Positions 24,725 through 37,161 are shown, counted from the stretch's first letter. The stretch: 64,000 bases of DNA from Fomes fomentarius (GCA_022606135.1 JABYQN010000011.1:1488001-1552000), one strand, 5' to 3'. The notes: generated by a model not told the origin, from the letters alone. Made by a program: numbers and translations.

Positions 24725-24786
24725 GTGGGAGTAGACAGGAAGCGAGAACAGAGCGAGAGTGGCTGATACTTGAGTTTCGGCGGACG

Positions 24787-24793
24787 TATATAT
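24787..24793 (-). promoter_or_regulatory. TATA box of P450 copy 2
   Basis: TATATAT lies 63 nt upstream of the start codon at 24724, matching the box kept upstream of copy 1. Confidence 0.55.
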
Positions 24794-25897
24794 GTTCAGC
24801 ACGGGCAAACGCCGTGTCGGATGCGGCGGCATTGAACGCGTTTGTCCTCGGAACGTAAGTAGGTACTGCGCCAGACTGCGCCTCGGTGATTGAGAACACC
24901 CGCAGTTACTGCCACATTCGCGAGTCATTCGACGAACGCTGCAATGAATTGGAACGTGGCTGCCTGTGGGGGGACCTGTCACGCATACCATGCGCGTGTG
25001 GTCGTGTGAGGCCTTCGAATGCCTGGATGCACAGGGCCCGGGTACTATTGATTACATAAGTATCGGGCGTGTGGGAAATCGCGTCAAGCTCATCGGAGCG
25101 CCAGCCACCTGTAGTAAACACTGCAGTGACTCGCTGTCAACGAACATAGTCTGTGCAGGCAGGCCGCAGTCTAGCGCAGCTCAAGCAGCTCTGTCCTTAC
25201 GCGGCTCGAGTCTTCTAAAAGGCACACAGTCCTATACTAGCAGGATACAAGCGCTACATGCATTGAATCCTGATCAGCTTGCGCGGTGAGCACGCGATGG
25301 CTGCGCGCGCATCTGGAGTGCATCTATTCATACGATGTGCTGTGCCTCAGGGTCTTTAGCTTCAAGAGAGGTCGGTACATTCATAAGTAGGTGAACTAAC
25401 CCCAATGTGCACCGCGCGCACTGTTAGTGACGTGGGAGTCCTTATGGGGTATTAGGAAACCTGCATGCATGTCATGGGCTTCCACGTCATCATCATACCC
25501 AAGATAGTAGCGCATCGCGAATGCGCGCTCAATCTCGATTGCGTCGTGCGTGAGAGGGCGTAATGGTGTGGAGGTCGACCAACATGCCAAGAGGTAGACG
25601 GCACTCGTGTGCTGAAAACTACTTGAACGGACAATGAGGTCTTGTACTATCGCGTGTGCGTGTCAGAAACTTCAAGCGTAGGGGGTGGGTGCGAGTCGGG
25701 ACGCGTGGAACGATGATGCGCGGAGAGTGTTCTTGCCCGTTTTCTGATACACAGGCGTGATTCATCCCATGAATTGTGAGCGGGAAGTAGTAGTACAAAT
25801 GAGAGGTTTTCTACATCACATACTTACGTCGGGACACATAACATACACGCGTACCGATTCTTGCCTATTTGACGAGATAGAATGCCTTCTTGACACC

Positions 25898-27430
25898 TCA
25901 GAGAGGAAGGATATTCGGGACGGGGCCGACGGGAACAATTTGGTGAGGGTTGATCTAGCGGCGAGCACACATCAGTAACCGTCGAACAATTTCAATATTA
26001 ACACACGGGTATGCTCACGCTCTGGTGTGACCAGTAATAATGCGTCTTGATGTGCTCGAAGTTGCATGTCGAGGAGAACGCGTCGTTGTTCCAGTACAGC
26101 TTCCGCAACCACCTGCCATGCACATCGCATATCAGCACACGTGCAGCCTGTCCGGCCGCCCGCTGCAACGCGAGGAGCACAAGGCGCAAGAACGTGCACT
26201 TACAAGTGGATCGCCGGGTACCCGTCGCGGATCGTGCGAATGTTGCACTTGAAGTGCCCAACATACACAGGGTCGAAACGGACTATGGTGACAAACAAGC
26301 GAATGTCCGCCTCGGTGAGCTGGTTGCCCACGAGGTAGTCCTTGCCCGTGAGTATCTTCTCCAGCCGGTCGAGAGACTCGAAGAGCGGGATCACCGCTGC
26401 TTCGTACGCTTTCTGGCTCGTCGCGAAACCCGCCTTGTACACACCATCTACCAACACGATGAGAACATCATCATCATGAGAACATATATTGAGGAGCTGA
26501 GTGGAGAGACGAGCGCACTATTGATAGTGTCGTACACCCATTCGTTGATCTCGTCAATCTCCTTGCGCAACGGCTCAGGGTACAGATCGATTGTGGCCTT
26601 TTCAGCAGGTAGCTGGTCGTTGAAAGCGCTGTTGAATATCCGGATGATCTCGGAGCTCTCGTTGTTCACGATCGTGCTCCTCTTCTTATCCCATAGGACA
26701 GGGACGGTGAACCTTTTGACGTATCAACAACCCGCATATAATGGGATAATATATAGGGGTGAACACGCACCGGCCTTCGTAGTTGGGCTCAGCTTTGAAG
26801 TAGAGGTCCTTGACGTGCTCGGCACCGTTTATCGGGTCAGCGTCTGCGCCAGGAAAGGAGTCGATGTTGGCGAAGGGCCAGCCGTGCTGGCCCATGCGTG
26901 GTGAGACGACACTAACGTCTGTAGGGCACGGCACGTCAATGTAAGAGAGCAACCCACCAGCATGAACGGAGGTCACCTACCGATAAAATCCTCGAGGCCT
27001 TTCAACTTGCGGACGATCAGGGCGCGTGTTGCCCAAGCTATGGGAGTATATCATTCGTTTTAAGCCGTCTAGTTCTTGAGTGAATGCACCTACGGCATGC
27101 GTAAGACACATAGAGATGGTAGCGACCTGGAGGTGAGCAGTCCCAGTCAGCTCATGCTTGTACATCAGACCCCAACTGGTGGCGACGTGCTCGCAGATCG
27201 TCCCAGCCTACTAGAGACACTGGAAGTCATATTGCCAGCGCGTGTTGAGGCGCACATCACGCGATTTTAGGCCAACCTTGGATTTGAAACTCACCTTTCT
27301 CTGGCTCAAACTCTCCGCCCTTCTCGATGGACTTCCTGAAAGAAGATGCAGGGCGCTGAAAGGATCCGTCGGCCGCCGACTGCAGGCGTTTGGTGATATC
27401 GGTGAGATGGGTGACGTCGCGAGTACTCAT
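25898..27430 (-). CDS. glutathionyl-hydroquinone reductase (Xi-class GST, ECM4-like)
   Basis: Join 27430-27295, 27126-27094, 27037-26981, 26918-26771, 26712-26519, 26447-26204, 26112-26019, 25954-25898, giving 320 residues. The family removes glutathione from glutathionyl-quinones, a step in quinone and aromatic detoxification, usually in the cytosol. The active-site Cys56 lies in YVSYACPWA. Other family marks are PRMGQHGWPF, NNESSEIIRIFN, DGVYKAGFATSQ, LTEADIRLFVTIVRFD, FEHIKTHYYWSH and the tail INPHQIVPVGPVP. All phases close. The start is set at 27430 because a TATA box lies 87 nt upstream; an in-frame ATG at 27592 would add 54 residues from upstream of that box. Its 3' end was copied into the P450 array. 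Confidence 0.93.
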
Positions 27431-27516
27431 CGCTCGAAACGCAGTGAGAGTGGGATTATAGGTCACCGGTAGACTCTTGTGTTCGTGTTGTCCACGCAGC
27501 AATCGTAAACTGCGCG

Positions 27517-27524
27517 TATATATA
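27517..27524 (-). promoter_or_regulatory. TATA box of the hydroquinone-reductase gene
   Basis: TATATATA, 87 nt upstream of the ATG at 27430. It lies between the two candidate start codons and so favours the shorter protein. Confidence 0.55.
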
Positions 27525-27599
27525 CCGCGTGCAGCCCTGCTCACTGTGTGGGGAGATGGGTGTATGCGTAAGCAAGAGCGAAGCTGATTCATGCCCAAG

Positions 27600-29370
27600 A
27601 GAGTCGGCGGGGAGGGAATGCCTTATAAGGGGCGGGGAGGAACATGTACGTCATCGCCGTGAGGCATGAAGAAAAACCACGCGAGCAGAGATTACGTACC
27701 GATAAGCTCTCAAGCTGGCACTCTCCCCGGTCTCTACTCAAGCATCCACACTCATAAAGACTGCGACGCGTCCTTCTCCCTGGATTCCTATTACACTACT
27801 ATCCCCCTTATAGATGATATCCCTCTCGTCGTCAGATCGTCTTGCCTTAGTCCTATCCTAGCACTGGCACCGGCACTACCTCAATGTCAAAACCTCTTGC
27901 GTGCGTTCTATCGGGATACACTGCATCTACGGAGCAAGATCGTTCTACATTACCACCTAACAGCCCGACTCCGGTGAGGCTTTGTAGCAGGCCTAGAGAA
28001 TCCGTGGCCAAGCGACAGCAGCTAGTCGACTAGTACGTCCTTGTCTCTGCGCTGCGCGATCATTTGCCAACACCCTCCTCCGTAGCCTGTCTGTAGATCT
28101 TGAACGTGCCTCTGCCTACCATTGAGTTGATCACCATCTCCCACTGTTCATGTCGGTGGCGTCCGATGCCTGTGCCATCACGCTCCTCAGGCCTCCGGCG
28201 TATGCGGGTTTGTTTATTTGGCGCTACTGGGAATCGAATCACTTGAGCGACGTATACGTCTACATCAACTCAGCGGAACTTGCGTGTTCGCGAGTCGTTC
28301 CCGCTCCAGGAGAAAGCTCAGAACTGGGACGGCTCCCGTCTTCGATTCGGCGAGACATACTCGGCGTTGACGCGCCAGACTCTCAAGGCGAGTTTTCCTC
28401 ATGGCAAGGAATAGATTGCGGCGTTTGAGAGGAAATTAGTGTAGCTGCTTCCCAAGTTAAATGCTGCTGTGGTGTTATGCGTTGTGGCTGAGATGTGGAG
28501 TATACCTGGTGTGTATGATCTTTGTGCTCCGTGTCGCAGTCTGTTCTGAGCCGAGGTTCTCTTTTGCAGACATCTTGATCTAGCTACTGTTATCGTCCTT
28601 GTGGCCCTACAGCTGTTTCCGAAATTGGTGGCCGCTCATCTCCGACTGACGCGCGCGCACTGTCGACACGAAAACGTCAGGAAATACAAACAAATCGACT
28701 GTGCCCTTGCCACTGCATCCCTTGCTCTGAGGCTGGTGATATATACTGCTACAGGCCTTGCAAACACACCTACACCTTCGGAATCTCCATAGATACTCGG
28801 GTTTGTAAGTTACAGAAGTCAGATCATCTAGGGACAATCCCGGATTTCTGACGAGGATCCGGCCACGAAAACCTCTTCTATTTGCCCTAGAGCTTCCTAG
28901 CATAAATTATACACACTCCCTACCATCTATGTGCAATGCTATATAACCTATGAGCAATTCCGGGGTTCTAATGCCTTAGTCAAAGTTCCGGACGATTGGC
29001 GCCCGATGACGTGGTTACTGAGGCAGGCCGAAAAGTGGATTTCTGTACCTCGTGAGGCATAGAAATCGCTCAATGTGCTCATTCATGCCTCCAAATGAGT
29101 TTTCTCGGCCAATCAAGGTGCAAACGTGAACTGACCTCCTTCATAATTTTCGACTTTTTCGTGTGCAAAGTGTGCTGTGCAGTTGGGCGCTCGGCCACCA
29201 AAAATGGAACCAGCTGTATGGTCGTCTTAGTAGGGGCTCGATATCTGCATGCACAATGACTTAGTTCAATCTGATACGTATGGCGACTTCGTTAAATGCG
29301 TGGCTTATATCGGAGTACGTAGCAAATCAGTTCCAGACGTTGACTCTACACGAAGGTCGCACTAGTGCGC
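27600..29370. other. intergenic region, no gene recognised
   Basis: About 1.8 kb without a supported gene. Short open frames (27666-27977, 28150-28428, 28601-28792) show no domain or splice pattern. No tRNA fold or repeat was identified. Confidence 0.45.
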
Positions 29371-29373
29371 TGT

Positions 29374-30535
29374 TCAGAGACCTCCCTGGCGGCCAACGTT
29401 GTTTCCCACCTGATACATCGCAGATGCATCCCCAAAGCACCAACCTTTCCTGCTGCGTAGATGCCGGCCTAGCGCATCTCGCCGACTGAACGTCTTCTTG
29501 CATCCTCCGACCATAAGCAGCCCCTCGTGTTCGAACGGCTCCTCATGAACGACGCTCTCCGGCATGCCCTGCTCTTGTGCATCGAAGACAGGGACGCCAC
29601 AGCACACCCACTGCCTCTCTTCGGGGGAGTGTGTCGCGATGTGCCGGTTCAGGTCGGGCAAACGGTGGTTGTGCTGCACGTAGGTGCAGTGCGGGCACCC
29701 CCAACGCTTGGCATGACTCGCGGCAGGCTGAACCGACATGGCGGCGAGTTTGGATGGGACTTGGACGTTGCGACGTTTGTACGTCAGAAGTCTGGGTGCG
29801 GGAGAAGAGGGGTGTTGGCTAGTGGAGGAGCTAGTCGCTCTGCGGGAGGTGCGACGCCGCGACTTTCGTGGGGGCGGTGATACTGGTGGTTCAAGGATGG
29901 CAGGACAAATGCAGGGTGGCTCTGCAAAGTCGGTGGTGGGGACCGTTGGCTGAGCTGCAGCTTGCCCGACATCTGCTGGGTCATGGTGACGATAGAACGT
30001 GTCGTTTGAAGGGTCGGTAGACAGTGTGTGTTGTGATTCGGATGACTCGGATGTGTTCATGTCATAGAGTCCGGACATGAGAGGGTCTGAGATCATATAC
30101 GAAGACGCGTCTGCGACATTGAGCGTGGGGTCGGAGAGCTCTGCAGCCAGACTATAATGGATGGTGGGCGTGAGTTAGGACAAGCGAGCAAGACTTGAAG
30201 TGACAAGCAACTCACTAATCATTGTACAGTCCCGGTTCAACGGGCTCCCAGTTCGATGACTGCTGCAATTCGTAAGGAATGCCTTGGAGTGTGGTAAGTA
30301 GCTGCTGGGCGCCATAAGGGTTGTAACCGAGAGAATAATCTGGCTGTGCGATTGAGCCGTCTGAGTCTGCGTATGGTTGGTAGCCCGGACCGCTGGTACC
30401 GGCGGCTTGCTGAGCAAAGGTCGATAGCATGCTGGGGGAAGCGGAGTGGGCGATGGTGGGGGAAGTTGGGGGTAGAGTTTTGAGACGCTCTGTCCATTGC
30501 TGCTGGGTCTCATATACAGCAGGGGGGGGCAGCAA
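29374..30535 (-). pseudogene. C2H2-type zinc-finger protein, copy A (5' end damaged)
   Basis: Exon 2 (30151-29374) is open and carries a finger CPHCTYVQHNHRLPDLNRHIATH (Cx2Cx12-Hx3-H pattern), a CC pair, and CKKTFSRRDALGRHLR. Exon 1 ends at 30216 and reads TQQQWTERL and YQPYADSDGS. Upstream, the frame shared with copies B and C (EVPF...) runs into an eight-G tract at 30522-30529, where one base more or less would be needed. The more distal part (EIQRAVRRSLH, near 30650) ends in a stop. The remaining product could start inside 30535, so partial function is possible. It is the most diverged of the three copies. Confidence 0.6.
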
Positions 30536-30539
30536 AATG

Positions 30540-31490
30540 GGACCTCGAGGGCGGGGAAGTGCAGCTGGACGAACTACTTGCCCATACTAAGAACGGAACG
30601 TGGCCAGCGAGCGCCTCAAGTGATTGGCAATGGGGGAGTGGGTAAAGGGTGTAGTGATCTTCTCACGGCTCGCTGGATCTCTGCTCCCATCACTTATGTA
30701 CCTCGTGTTACCGCGACCGCCCGGCAGACTCCGGAATCGGTCACATTATCATCTCCTCCCTCCTCCCAACACCGGGCTCGACTTCGCGCTGTACTCGAGG
30801 TCCTTCTAAATTCCCCTCTTGCGGCAATGATGACATGCGCATATCAACAACAATGGATACTTGAAGTTGAGACACCTTGAAACTTGATGTACGGTCAAGT
30901 CTATGCATTCATAGATTCGTTTTACTACTAACCTCACACTGCTCCACTCCTGCCCGGCAGGATGCTTACAATAAGCGGCCCTCCTCTTCAATATCGCCTT
31001 GCCCTGCATCCGTGAACCTCTATCGTAATATGGACACGTCAAATATCCTCTTTATTCTTCTTCACGCGTACAGTCGTGCAACTGGCAGGCTCCGATTTGT
31101 AGAGCTCCATACTCTCGTTTCAAGAAGACTAGCTCATCCACACCTTCCGACAGCCTCAGACTTGTGCTCAGTGGCGATTAGCCGTCTATACAGTCGCGCA
31201 ACGTGGGAGACGTGCGTTCGTTTTACCATGATCATACATTGTTTTCGTTGTCGCGGACATTGTTCTGCCATAATCGTCATCCATTATTGTGTTTTGCGTG
31301 CTGATTCTGTATTGCACACCCAGAATGCTACGAATGCGTCGGACACGAGGGATGGTTTGATATCGAACGTGCAGTGTATACATGCCGCACTAGCGACGAC
31401 GTCACTTCAACATCTCATACATGGCACCGGGGCATCGTCACTTCAGCAAGCTAACCTACCCTGCGATTCTCATAGTACTTGCTACCCACG
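30540..31490. other. intergenic region between zinc-finger copies A and B
   Basis: It holds the decayed 5' part of copy A (near 30600-30690). The rest has no recognisable gene. The plus frame 30877-31500 is open but unlike any family I know. Confidence 0.4.
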
Positions 31491-31496
31491 CTCCAA

Positions 31497-33568
31497 ATGA
31501 CCGTCTTGCATTTGGGACCATCTCTTGGGGAAACATCGCAGTCGAGCCACAGTGCAAGCCGGACAGCTCTCCAGGACGTCATATGTAGTCTACCGGGGAG
31601 CCGTCCTCGTGCGCGGGACTCGGGAAGTCCATCAGTTACCTCGTCTGCGCTCAGCGACAATTTGTCTTTGTGCCGAACAAAAAGGTATGTGATGATAATA
31701 CTCAGGAAGATGATTCAGCTGGAGGTGACCTACCTTTCCTAGGTTGCATGCATGTCATTAAGCTCTGAGTCCCTGCGAGATTTACTTGTAAGAGCTGTGG
31801 CAAACGTCTGAAGGGAAATTCCCAGTCCCCGTGCATAGATTTGATCGCGCTATGCTCAACCACGTTTACGCGGGCCTATTGACATGAGCATGCACAAATA
31901 TTTCGTCCCACACTAAATCCGTGATTTACATCGGGATAACAGCAATTTGGTTCCAAATGTTTTCTGTATTCGAACACAGCACTACTAGGCTATTCACAAA
32001 CCCGACTTGAGGCCAACCCTGTTCCCCGGCTGATAAATCGCAAACACATCTCCGAAGCACCGTCCCTCCTCCCTGCGCAGATGATGGCTGAGCAAATCGC
32101 GGCGACTGAACGTCTTCTTACATCCTCCGACCATCAGTACCCCTCCGAACTGAAACCCCTCCCCGTGGACGACGTTCTCGGGCACGCCATGCGCGTGGGC
32201 ATCAAAGACAGGGATGCCGCAGCATACCCACGGCGTCGCCTCCTCCGAATTGTGTGTAGCGACGTGCCGCTTGAGCTCGGGCGAGCGGTGGTTATACTGC
32301 TCGTAGGGGCAGTATGGGCACCGCCAAGGGTTGGTGCGTATCGCGGCGGGCTTAAGCGACCCAGCGGCAACTTCGTCCGGGACTTGGACGTTGCGGTGGT
32401 TGTAGGTGAAGAGGGCGGGCTGTTGTGGCTCCGGAGAATGGGTATAGGGGACGTTAGATGTATGGGGGGAGGAGCCGCGCTGTGATCGTTCTTGCTGCCG
32501 TGGGGACTTGAGGACGGAGGGTGATGTAGTGTAGACATCGGCGTGAAATTGTGGGTGAAACTGCGTAGCATTGCTGTAGTCGGACGGAGGGGTGCCTGCG
32601 ATTACCTGCGAGCTTGCGAACGAAGCAGCGTGATCGGAGGAAGAGTCGGACACGTTCTTGTCATAGAATCCGGAGGTAACGGCGGTGATAGATGGATGAG
32701 AGATGCGATGTAGATCAGATTTTTCTGGGGCAGCTGTTTGCGCATGGTCAAAACTCTCTTTGCCGAGGCTAGCGAGGGAAATGCTTCAGTACAAGGTTTA
32801 CCGAAGATGAATTCATTGCTCACTAGTTGTCGCACAGCTCCTGTTCGAGTTCCCATTTGGAAGACTGGCGAAGGAGAGCTCTGTAGCCCGAGGCCTGTGG
32901 CACATCTTGCACACCGTACGCGCCGTAGTCTAGGGCGTGCTTTGGAAGCGGCATAGAGCCGATTGAGTCCGCATATGGCTTATAGCGGCACGGACCGGTA
33001 CCGGCGCAATTGGACATCATGCTAGAGCGAGCAAAGGGTGCGATGGTGGGGGTTGAGGGGAGAGTTTGAAGACGCTCTGTCCATTGCTGCTGGGTCTTAT
33101 ATACGAGAGCGGGGAGCCAGGAGAATGGGACCTCGCAGGCAGGGAGTGCAGGCGCCTCACGAACTACATGCCCAAATTGGGATGGCCGGGGGGCGTCTGT
33201 GACTTGGAAAGTAGTTGTCGGGAAAAGGTGTAGTGATCTTCTCACGGCTCGCTGGATCTCTGGCATCTGCTCACGACTTGGCTTGAAGCGCGTGTTCCCG
33301 GGGCCAGAGCCAAATCGAGATCTCCTCCCCATATGCATTACAGTCCACCCCATGCGCAATTTCCTCTCAAACGTCTCTGCTCGATTATATGGCGACTCGT
33401 CCGCCAACTTGGTCGCTACACCACAACGGTACTTGCTATCGTTTCGCACAACTTGAAACCTCTTCAACGGTTGATCATTGTTCTCGTCTGTTCAAGAATC
33501 TAGGATAGATCCATCACTTGGCTTCTGCATATATCTCATGGCAATCCGAAACTTGTACATGCTAGGCG
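31497..33568. repeat. segmental duplicate (zinc-finger unit B)
   Basis: Direct copy of about 56990-59035. It starts at the shared block ctcttggggaaacatcgca and ends near cttgtacatgct. Identity is uneven: about 32580-33000 is almost base-for-base identical including the intron, while both flanks carry many substitutions and indels. Confidence 0.85.
31994..33332 (-). CDS. C2H2-type zinc-finger protein, copy B (intact)
   Basis: Join 33332-32824 and 32783-31994, 432 residues. The intron is only 40 nt (GTGAGC to CTGAAG); this choice keeps phase in copies B and C and places SLASLGKES against the matching part of copy A. The C-terminal half holds a finger CPYCPYEQYNHRSPELKRHVATH, then WVCCGIPVFDAH and CKKTFSRRDLLSHHLR. 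The N-terminal half (EIQRAVRRSLHLFP, TQQQWTERLQTLP) is conserved between copies but unassigned. A nuclear regulator is likely, but the target is unknown. In-frame ATGs at 33338 and 33353 are alternatives; 33332 aligns best with the start of copy C. Confidence 0.8.
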
Positions 33569-33599
33569 TGCAGTCAGTAGTAGAATTATTCACTCCGTC

Positions 33600-34733
33600 G
33601 TCAAGAAGCACCACCTCTCCATCCAGTTTGCGACAAGGAATAGTACTGGCAGCCCCCGAATGTCTTTGTTCCCTGCCGGTGTGGTCTAGGGCGCGCGACA
33701 GGCGTCTCGCACGGAAATTGGGCTTCTGGCATAAAATGCGAGGTCCCGCCCTCGTCCGCTGTACAAGGCGCACTCATCGCGGACGTGAAGAGTCCAGGCG
33801 CAATCCCGTTGACGCGGATACCGAACGGGAGGTGCGCGAGCGTCTTGGTCGCCTGCCCGATGGCCGCCTTGGAGTACATCTAAGGGTACGACCACCCGAC
33901 TGTCACGGCATCCTTCGTCCAAGCGTTCATGCTGGCCGTGTTTACGATCTGTCACGCAAAGCGCGTCCTCCCCGGGCTCTCCCTCCACTTCACGAAGAGA
34001 GGGAGGAAGGCGAAGGTCAGGAAGAAGGGAGCAACTGCGTTGGTGTGAATGTTGTGGTCGAAGTCCTCTTCGGAGACCATATCGAAGATTGCCTTGCGGT
34101 AACCTTTTGCGCTGGGTTGTTGGGAGAGGATATAGTGGCCAGAGTGTGCGCTGGAGGGCCGAAAGAGGCGAGAGGTCAACACGCGTGACTAGAAGGCTGC
34201 TGATCGTACTGTCCCCGCGTTACTGAACAGAACGGTGACATGCGTTCGCGCTTTCCCACCTCTTCCGCTAGACGCGACGCTTCTGACTGTGACGCGTTAG
34301 GAAGATACTCACTGCGACCTACGATTTCGCAAGTTTCGGAGCGCATACCTTTCTCCGAATGTCTCCCTCAATACCGTGTATCCTGCCTGGTCGTTTCGTC
34401 TTCTCTGCGGCGTCATTGTAACGCTTCGCAATGCTGTTCGCGATGGTAGTTAGTGACCACAGTATGCTGGGGTTTCGAAATGCACACTCACTCGTCAAGG
34501 CCAGCTTGTTTGGGACCAATGATGTACACCGTGGCACCATTAGCGAGCGAGCAGAGTGCTCGCAATCAATTTTCCGATTCCCTGCAGTACTTGACAGCCA
34601 GAGTGAAACCCGCGGGACTAAGGAAGAGTCCGAAGGGAGTGACATACCGTTCCTCCACCAGTTACGACCGCGACTACACCAGTGAGATCAACAGGTTGCT
34701 CGAGGTCAAGTCAGAGAGCACAGATTCGGCCAT
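33600..34733 (-). pseudogene. short-chain dehydrogenase/reductase, decayed
   Basis: Reading in reverse, parts of a classical SDR appear in order: GVVAVVTGGGT and GIGKLIASTL (cofactor-binding loop), SIAKRYNDAAEKTKRPGRI, GIEGDIRRK, LFSNAG, NAVAPFFLTFAFLPLF, NTASMNAWTKDA, MYSKAAIGQATKTLAHLPFGIRVNGIAPGLF. They fall in different frames. There are internal stops before WCHG, after SAAF and just before MYSK, where the catalytic YxxxK region lies, and a frameshift follows the first codons. The usual tail may continue as far as 33500. No working enzyme can be read. Confidence 0.75.
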
Positions 34734-34749
34734 GCCGTGTGTATGGTGA

Positions 34750-35225
34750 GGTGGAATTCAGCGGTCAGGTCCTCAAGCTGCGAGCGAGGTCTTGCTTATA
34801 TCGAGACAGGGCAGAAGGCGTTGGTGTAGGGAGAAGCTGCAGATGACCGTCATTGAGTTCGTGATGCTCGGTGGAATCAGAATGTGCTTTAGTAGAGGTT
34901 CCTAGGCCCCCTCAGTCCGTCGAAGGATGCCCCATGACAATTGCGAAGTGATTGAACCGCAGAGTTTGATGCGTGGTTGTGAACTGCAATGGTTCAAACT
35001 CGTAGGTACAGCACATTCCGAACGGGTTCCATAGATATGCCCGGATGGCAGGCGTACAATTGCACGGTCGTAGTACAATTCACAGTTCACTAACAAGCGG
35101 TTAGAAAGATAGAATCCGATTTAGCGGATGAACTGCGTGCAAGAACGTCAGAAAGCCTCCCACATGGGCATGAAGTGGAGGGACCAACATCTCACCTTTC
35201 TACCCTGGCCAAAGAGTTCATTCGG
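34750..35225. other. intergenic region, no gene recognised
   Basis: Nothing coding is supported. A short inverted pair (gagtttga near 34965 and tcaaactc near 34996) could form a stem, which is too small to interpret. Confidence 0.4.
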
Positions 35226-35230
35226 CCCAT

Positions 35231-36805
35231 TCAGATCCTTGTGGAGGGGCTTGATTCTTCGTCTTCGACAACGGGTCGTGACGCAAAAGCGACCGACGAT
35301 ACCGCCGCACTTGTTGCTGCGGTAGTTTGCGCGTCGAACTCTCTCAAGTCCAGCAGGAACCGGGCAACGAGGATGACACTCATTCTAAGTGGAGGGAAAC
35401 GAACGTCAGCAGCGGGATGAATTGTGTGGCCATGATCGTCTACATACACCGTCACAAAATCTGCCAAGGCACCGTTGACCTAGGGATCACGGTCAGGTCA
35501 GTTGCTTCAAGCCTGTGCCGTTGGAGGGATACGAAATGACGCACGGCAATTTGCAGGGAGATGATATCGAATAGATTGAGCAGAAATAGCACGCTATCAT
35601 GCACCCCGTGTCAGCGCGAACTTCGTTGGTATGGCAGTAAAAATACCCACAGGAAGTAGAGTGAACCTATACAGCGTAAGTTTAGATTACGCGGGGTTCT
35701 ACGGAACGTGTACTCACCATCTCTAACAATGGTTCTGATTAATGACGGGCTATTTATGGCCTCCGCATGATAGTGCAATCTGTAGCTTTGGAGCACAGTG
35801 ACAACCAAAACCAGGAGATCGGTCAGCACATTGGCCGCCCTCGCACTTGTAGCCACTGTCAGACGTTAGCAAGCGGTGACGCGTAGGCTAAATAAAACTG
35901 AAACCGTACGTCTGATCATGCAAGCGTTGCCATCAGTGTAGTTATAACATTTACGCACAGAGTATCACTCACATTCGATAAGCACTCAGTGTAAGCGGGG
36001 TACTGAGATCACACGCCACGAACGGAGAGCGCAGGTTCGGGGTAAAAGGGAGCGATGCATACTGCAACACGTACTTCAGACCTACCTCAGCATGCAAGGC
36101 ATCCATGAGCCGACTTACCACGTCGATTACAGGTAGTGCCGAAGCGAGAAGCATGAGGAACACGAAGGACCACCACCGCTTTCCGGTCAGCGCATACATC
36201 CGAAGTGCGGAGAACGCTAGTGATACGGGCATCTCAGTATCAGTGCACTATATGCGGACCCGAGGAGAACGCACCGGCGATCGCAAGCCAGGTGAAGACG
36301 TCCAGGGTTTCAGCAGCTATGTGGATAGCTCTGCAACTGGCGAAGGCGGATCAGGATCAGACTCAACAGATCTACACGTCGACGGACACGAAAATACCTC
36401 TGTAGTGAACGAAAGTGAGCTCTTGGACGTGAAACGTGAGCTGGCAAATATGAATGCTTACTGCAGCAGTCTGTCCATGAAGGTGTTGGAGGGTCGTCAT
36501 AACCCGATGAAGAATTGCACAATATCGGTTCGTCAAGTATAGCACGGCGAACCAGGAGGGGCCTCGCGACCAGACCTGGCGCACTTCTCTCGGGAGCGTG
36601 ATCAAGCTGTCATAGAGCAGTAGGACTGGTGATTACATCAGCATGCTACTCATTCACTATAAGAAGTGGACTCGACATACTCGTAGCCGATACGTGGATA
36701 TAGTTTGCTATCACGCTGCGTACGACCCACGGATGAGCGCCCCCGGACAACTAAGACAAAGAAGGGTGCTCACTGCTGCACGGATATCTCTTCCAAAGTG
36801 GACAT
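35231..36805 (-). CDS. DUF6533 multi-pass membrane protein, copy 1
   Basis: First exons are 36805-36774, 36715-36681 and one starting at 36625. They join to MSTLEEISVQHVIANYIHVS, then ILLLYDSLITLPREVRQVW, the DUF6533 signature (LLxYDxLITLxxEVxxIW). Later exons give SLAFSALRMYALTG, a long hydrophobic segment, ARAANVLTDLLVLVVTVLQ, TIVRDG and the tail VARFLLDLRE with an acidic end, all in family order. Seven or so hydrophobic helices are expected. The family is abundant in basidiomycetes and is sometimes compared to receptors; function is unknown. Splice sites between 36600 and 35470 were followed by homology, not all fixed to the base. Confidence 0.8.
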
Positions 36806-37161
36806 AGTAAAACGTTGAAGCTTAGAACGGGTGAGCAGTGAGTCGGTTTCGAGCAACCAAGCGAGGACCGCATATACATATATACCCTCAATCTGAACGC
36901 GAGAACAGTACAACTGCAGTGACACCAAAAACCTAGAAGTCGGCTTTATCAGCAACTTAAGATCGGCATTGACATTGACAAGAGAACAACTCGCCTCGCC
37001 TCGTTGATGTGATGGATCTTCTATCATACTCACCCGAAGGGGAAAAGCGCAGGTGAAATAGGCAACAGTGCGTCCAAGTCCAGCACGCATGTTAGATCAC
37101 GAAAGGACATGCACTACCATTGTCCATCTCTAACCACCATATCCTACTCCGTAAAAGCATC

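Larger units (their letters stand above)
22145..26050. repeat. tandem duplication unit 2 (P450 plus GST tail)
   Basis: This is the direct copy of 18643-22144. It is about 400 bp longer, partly from extra sequence near 25280-25600 upstream of the P450. It ends at TGTGCTCGAA (26051) within exon 7 of the intact GST gene. Confidence 0.85.

Noticed and set aside
28190..28260. Possible tRNA arm (gggaatcgaatc)
   Set aside because: The complement has a T-arm-like loop but no acceptor or anticodon stem around it.
33952..34188. Separate small genes within the SDR region
   Set aside because: All the pieces belong to one decayed SDR read in order on the minus strand.
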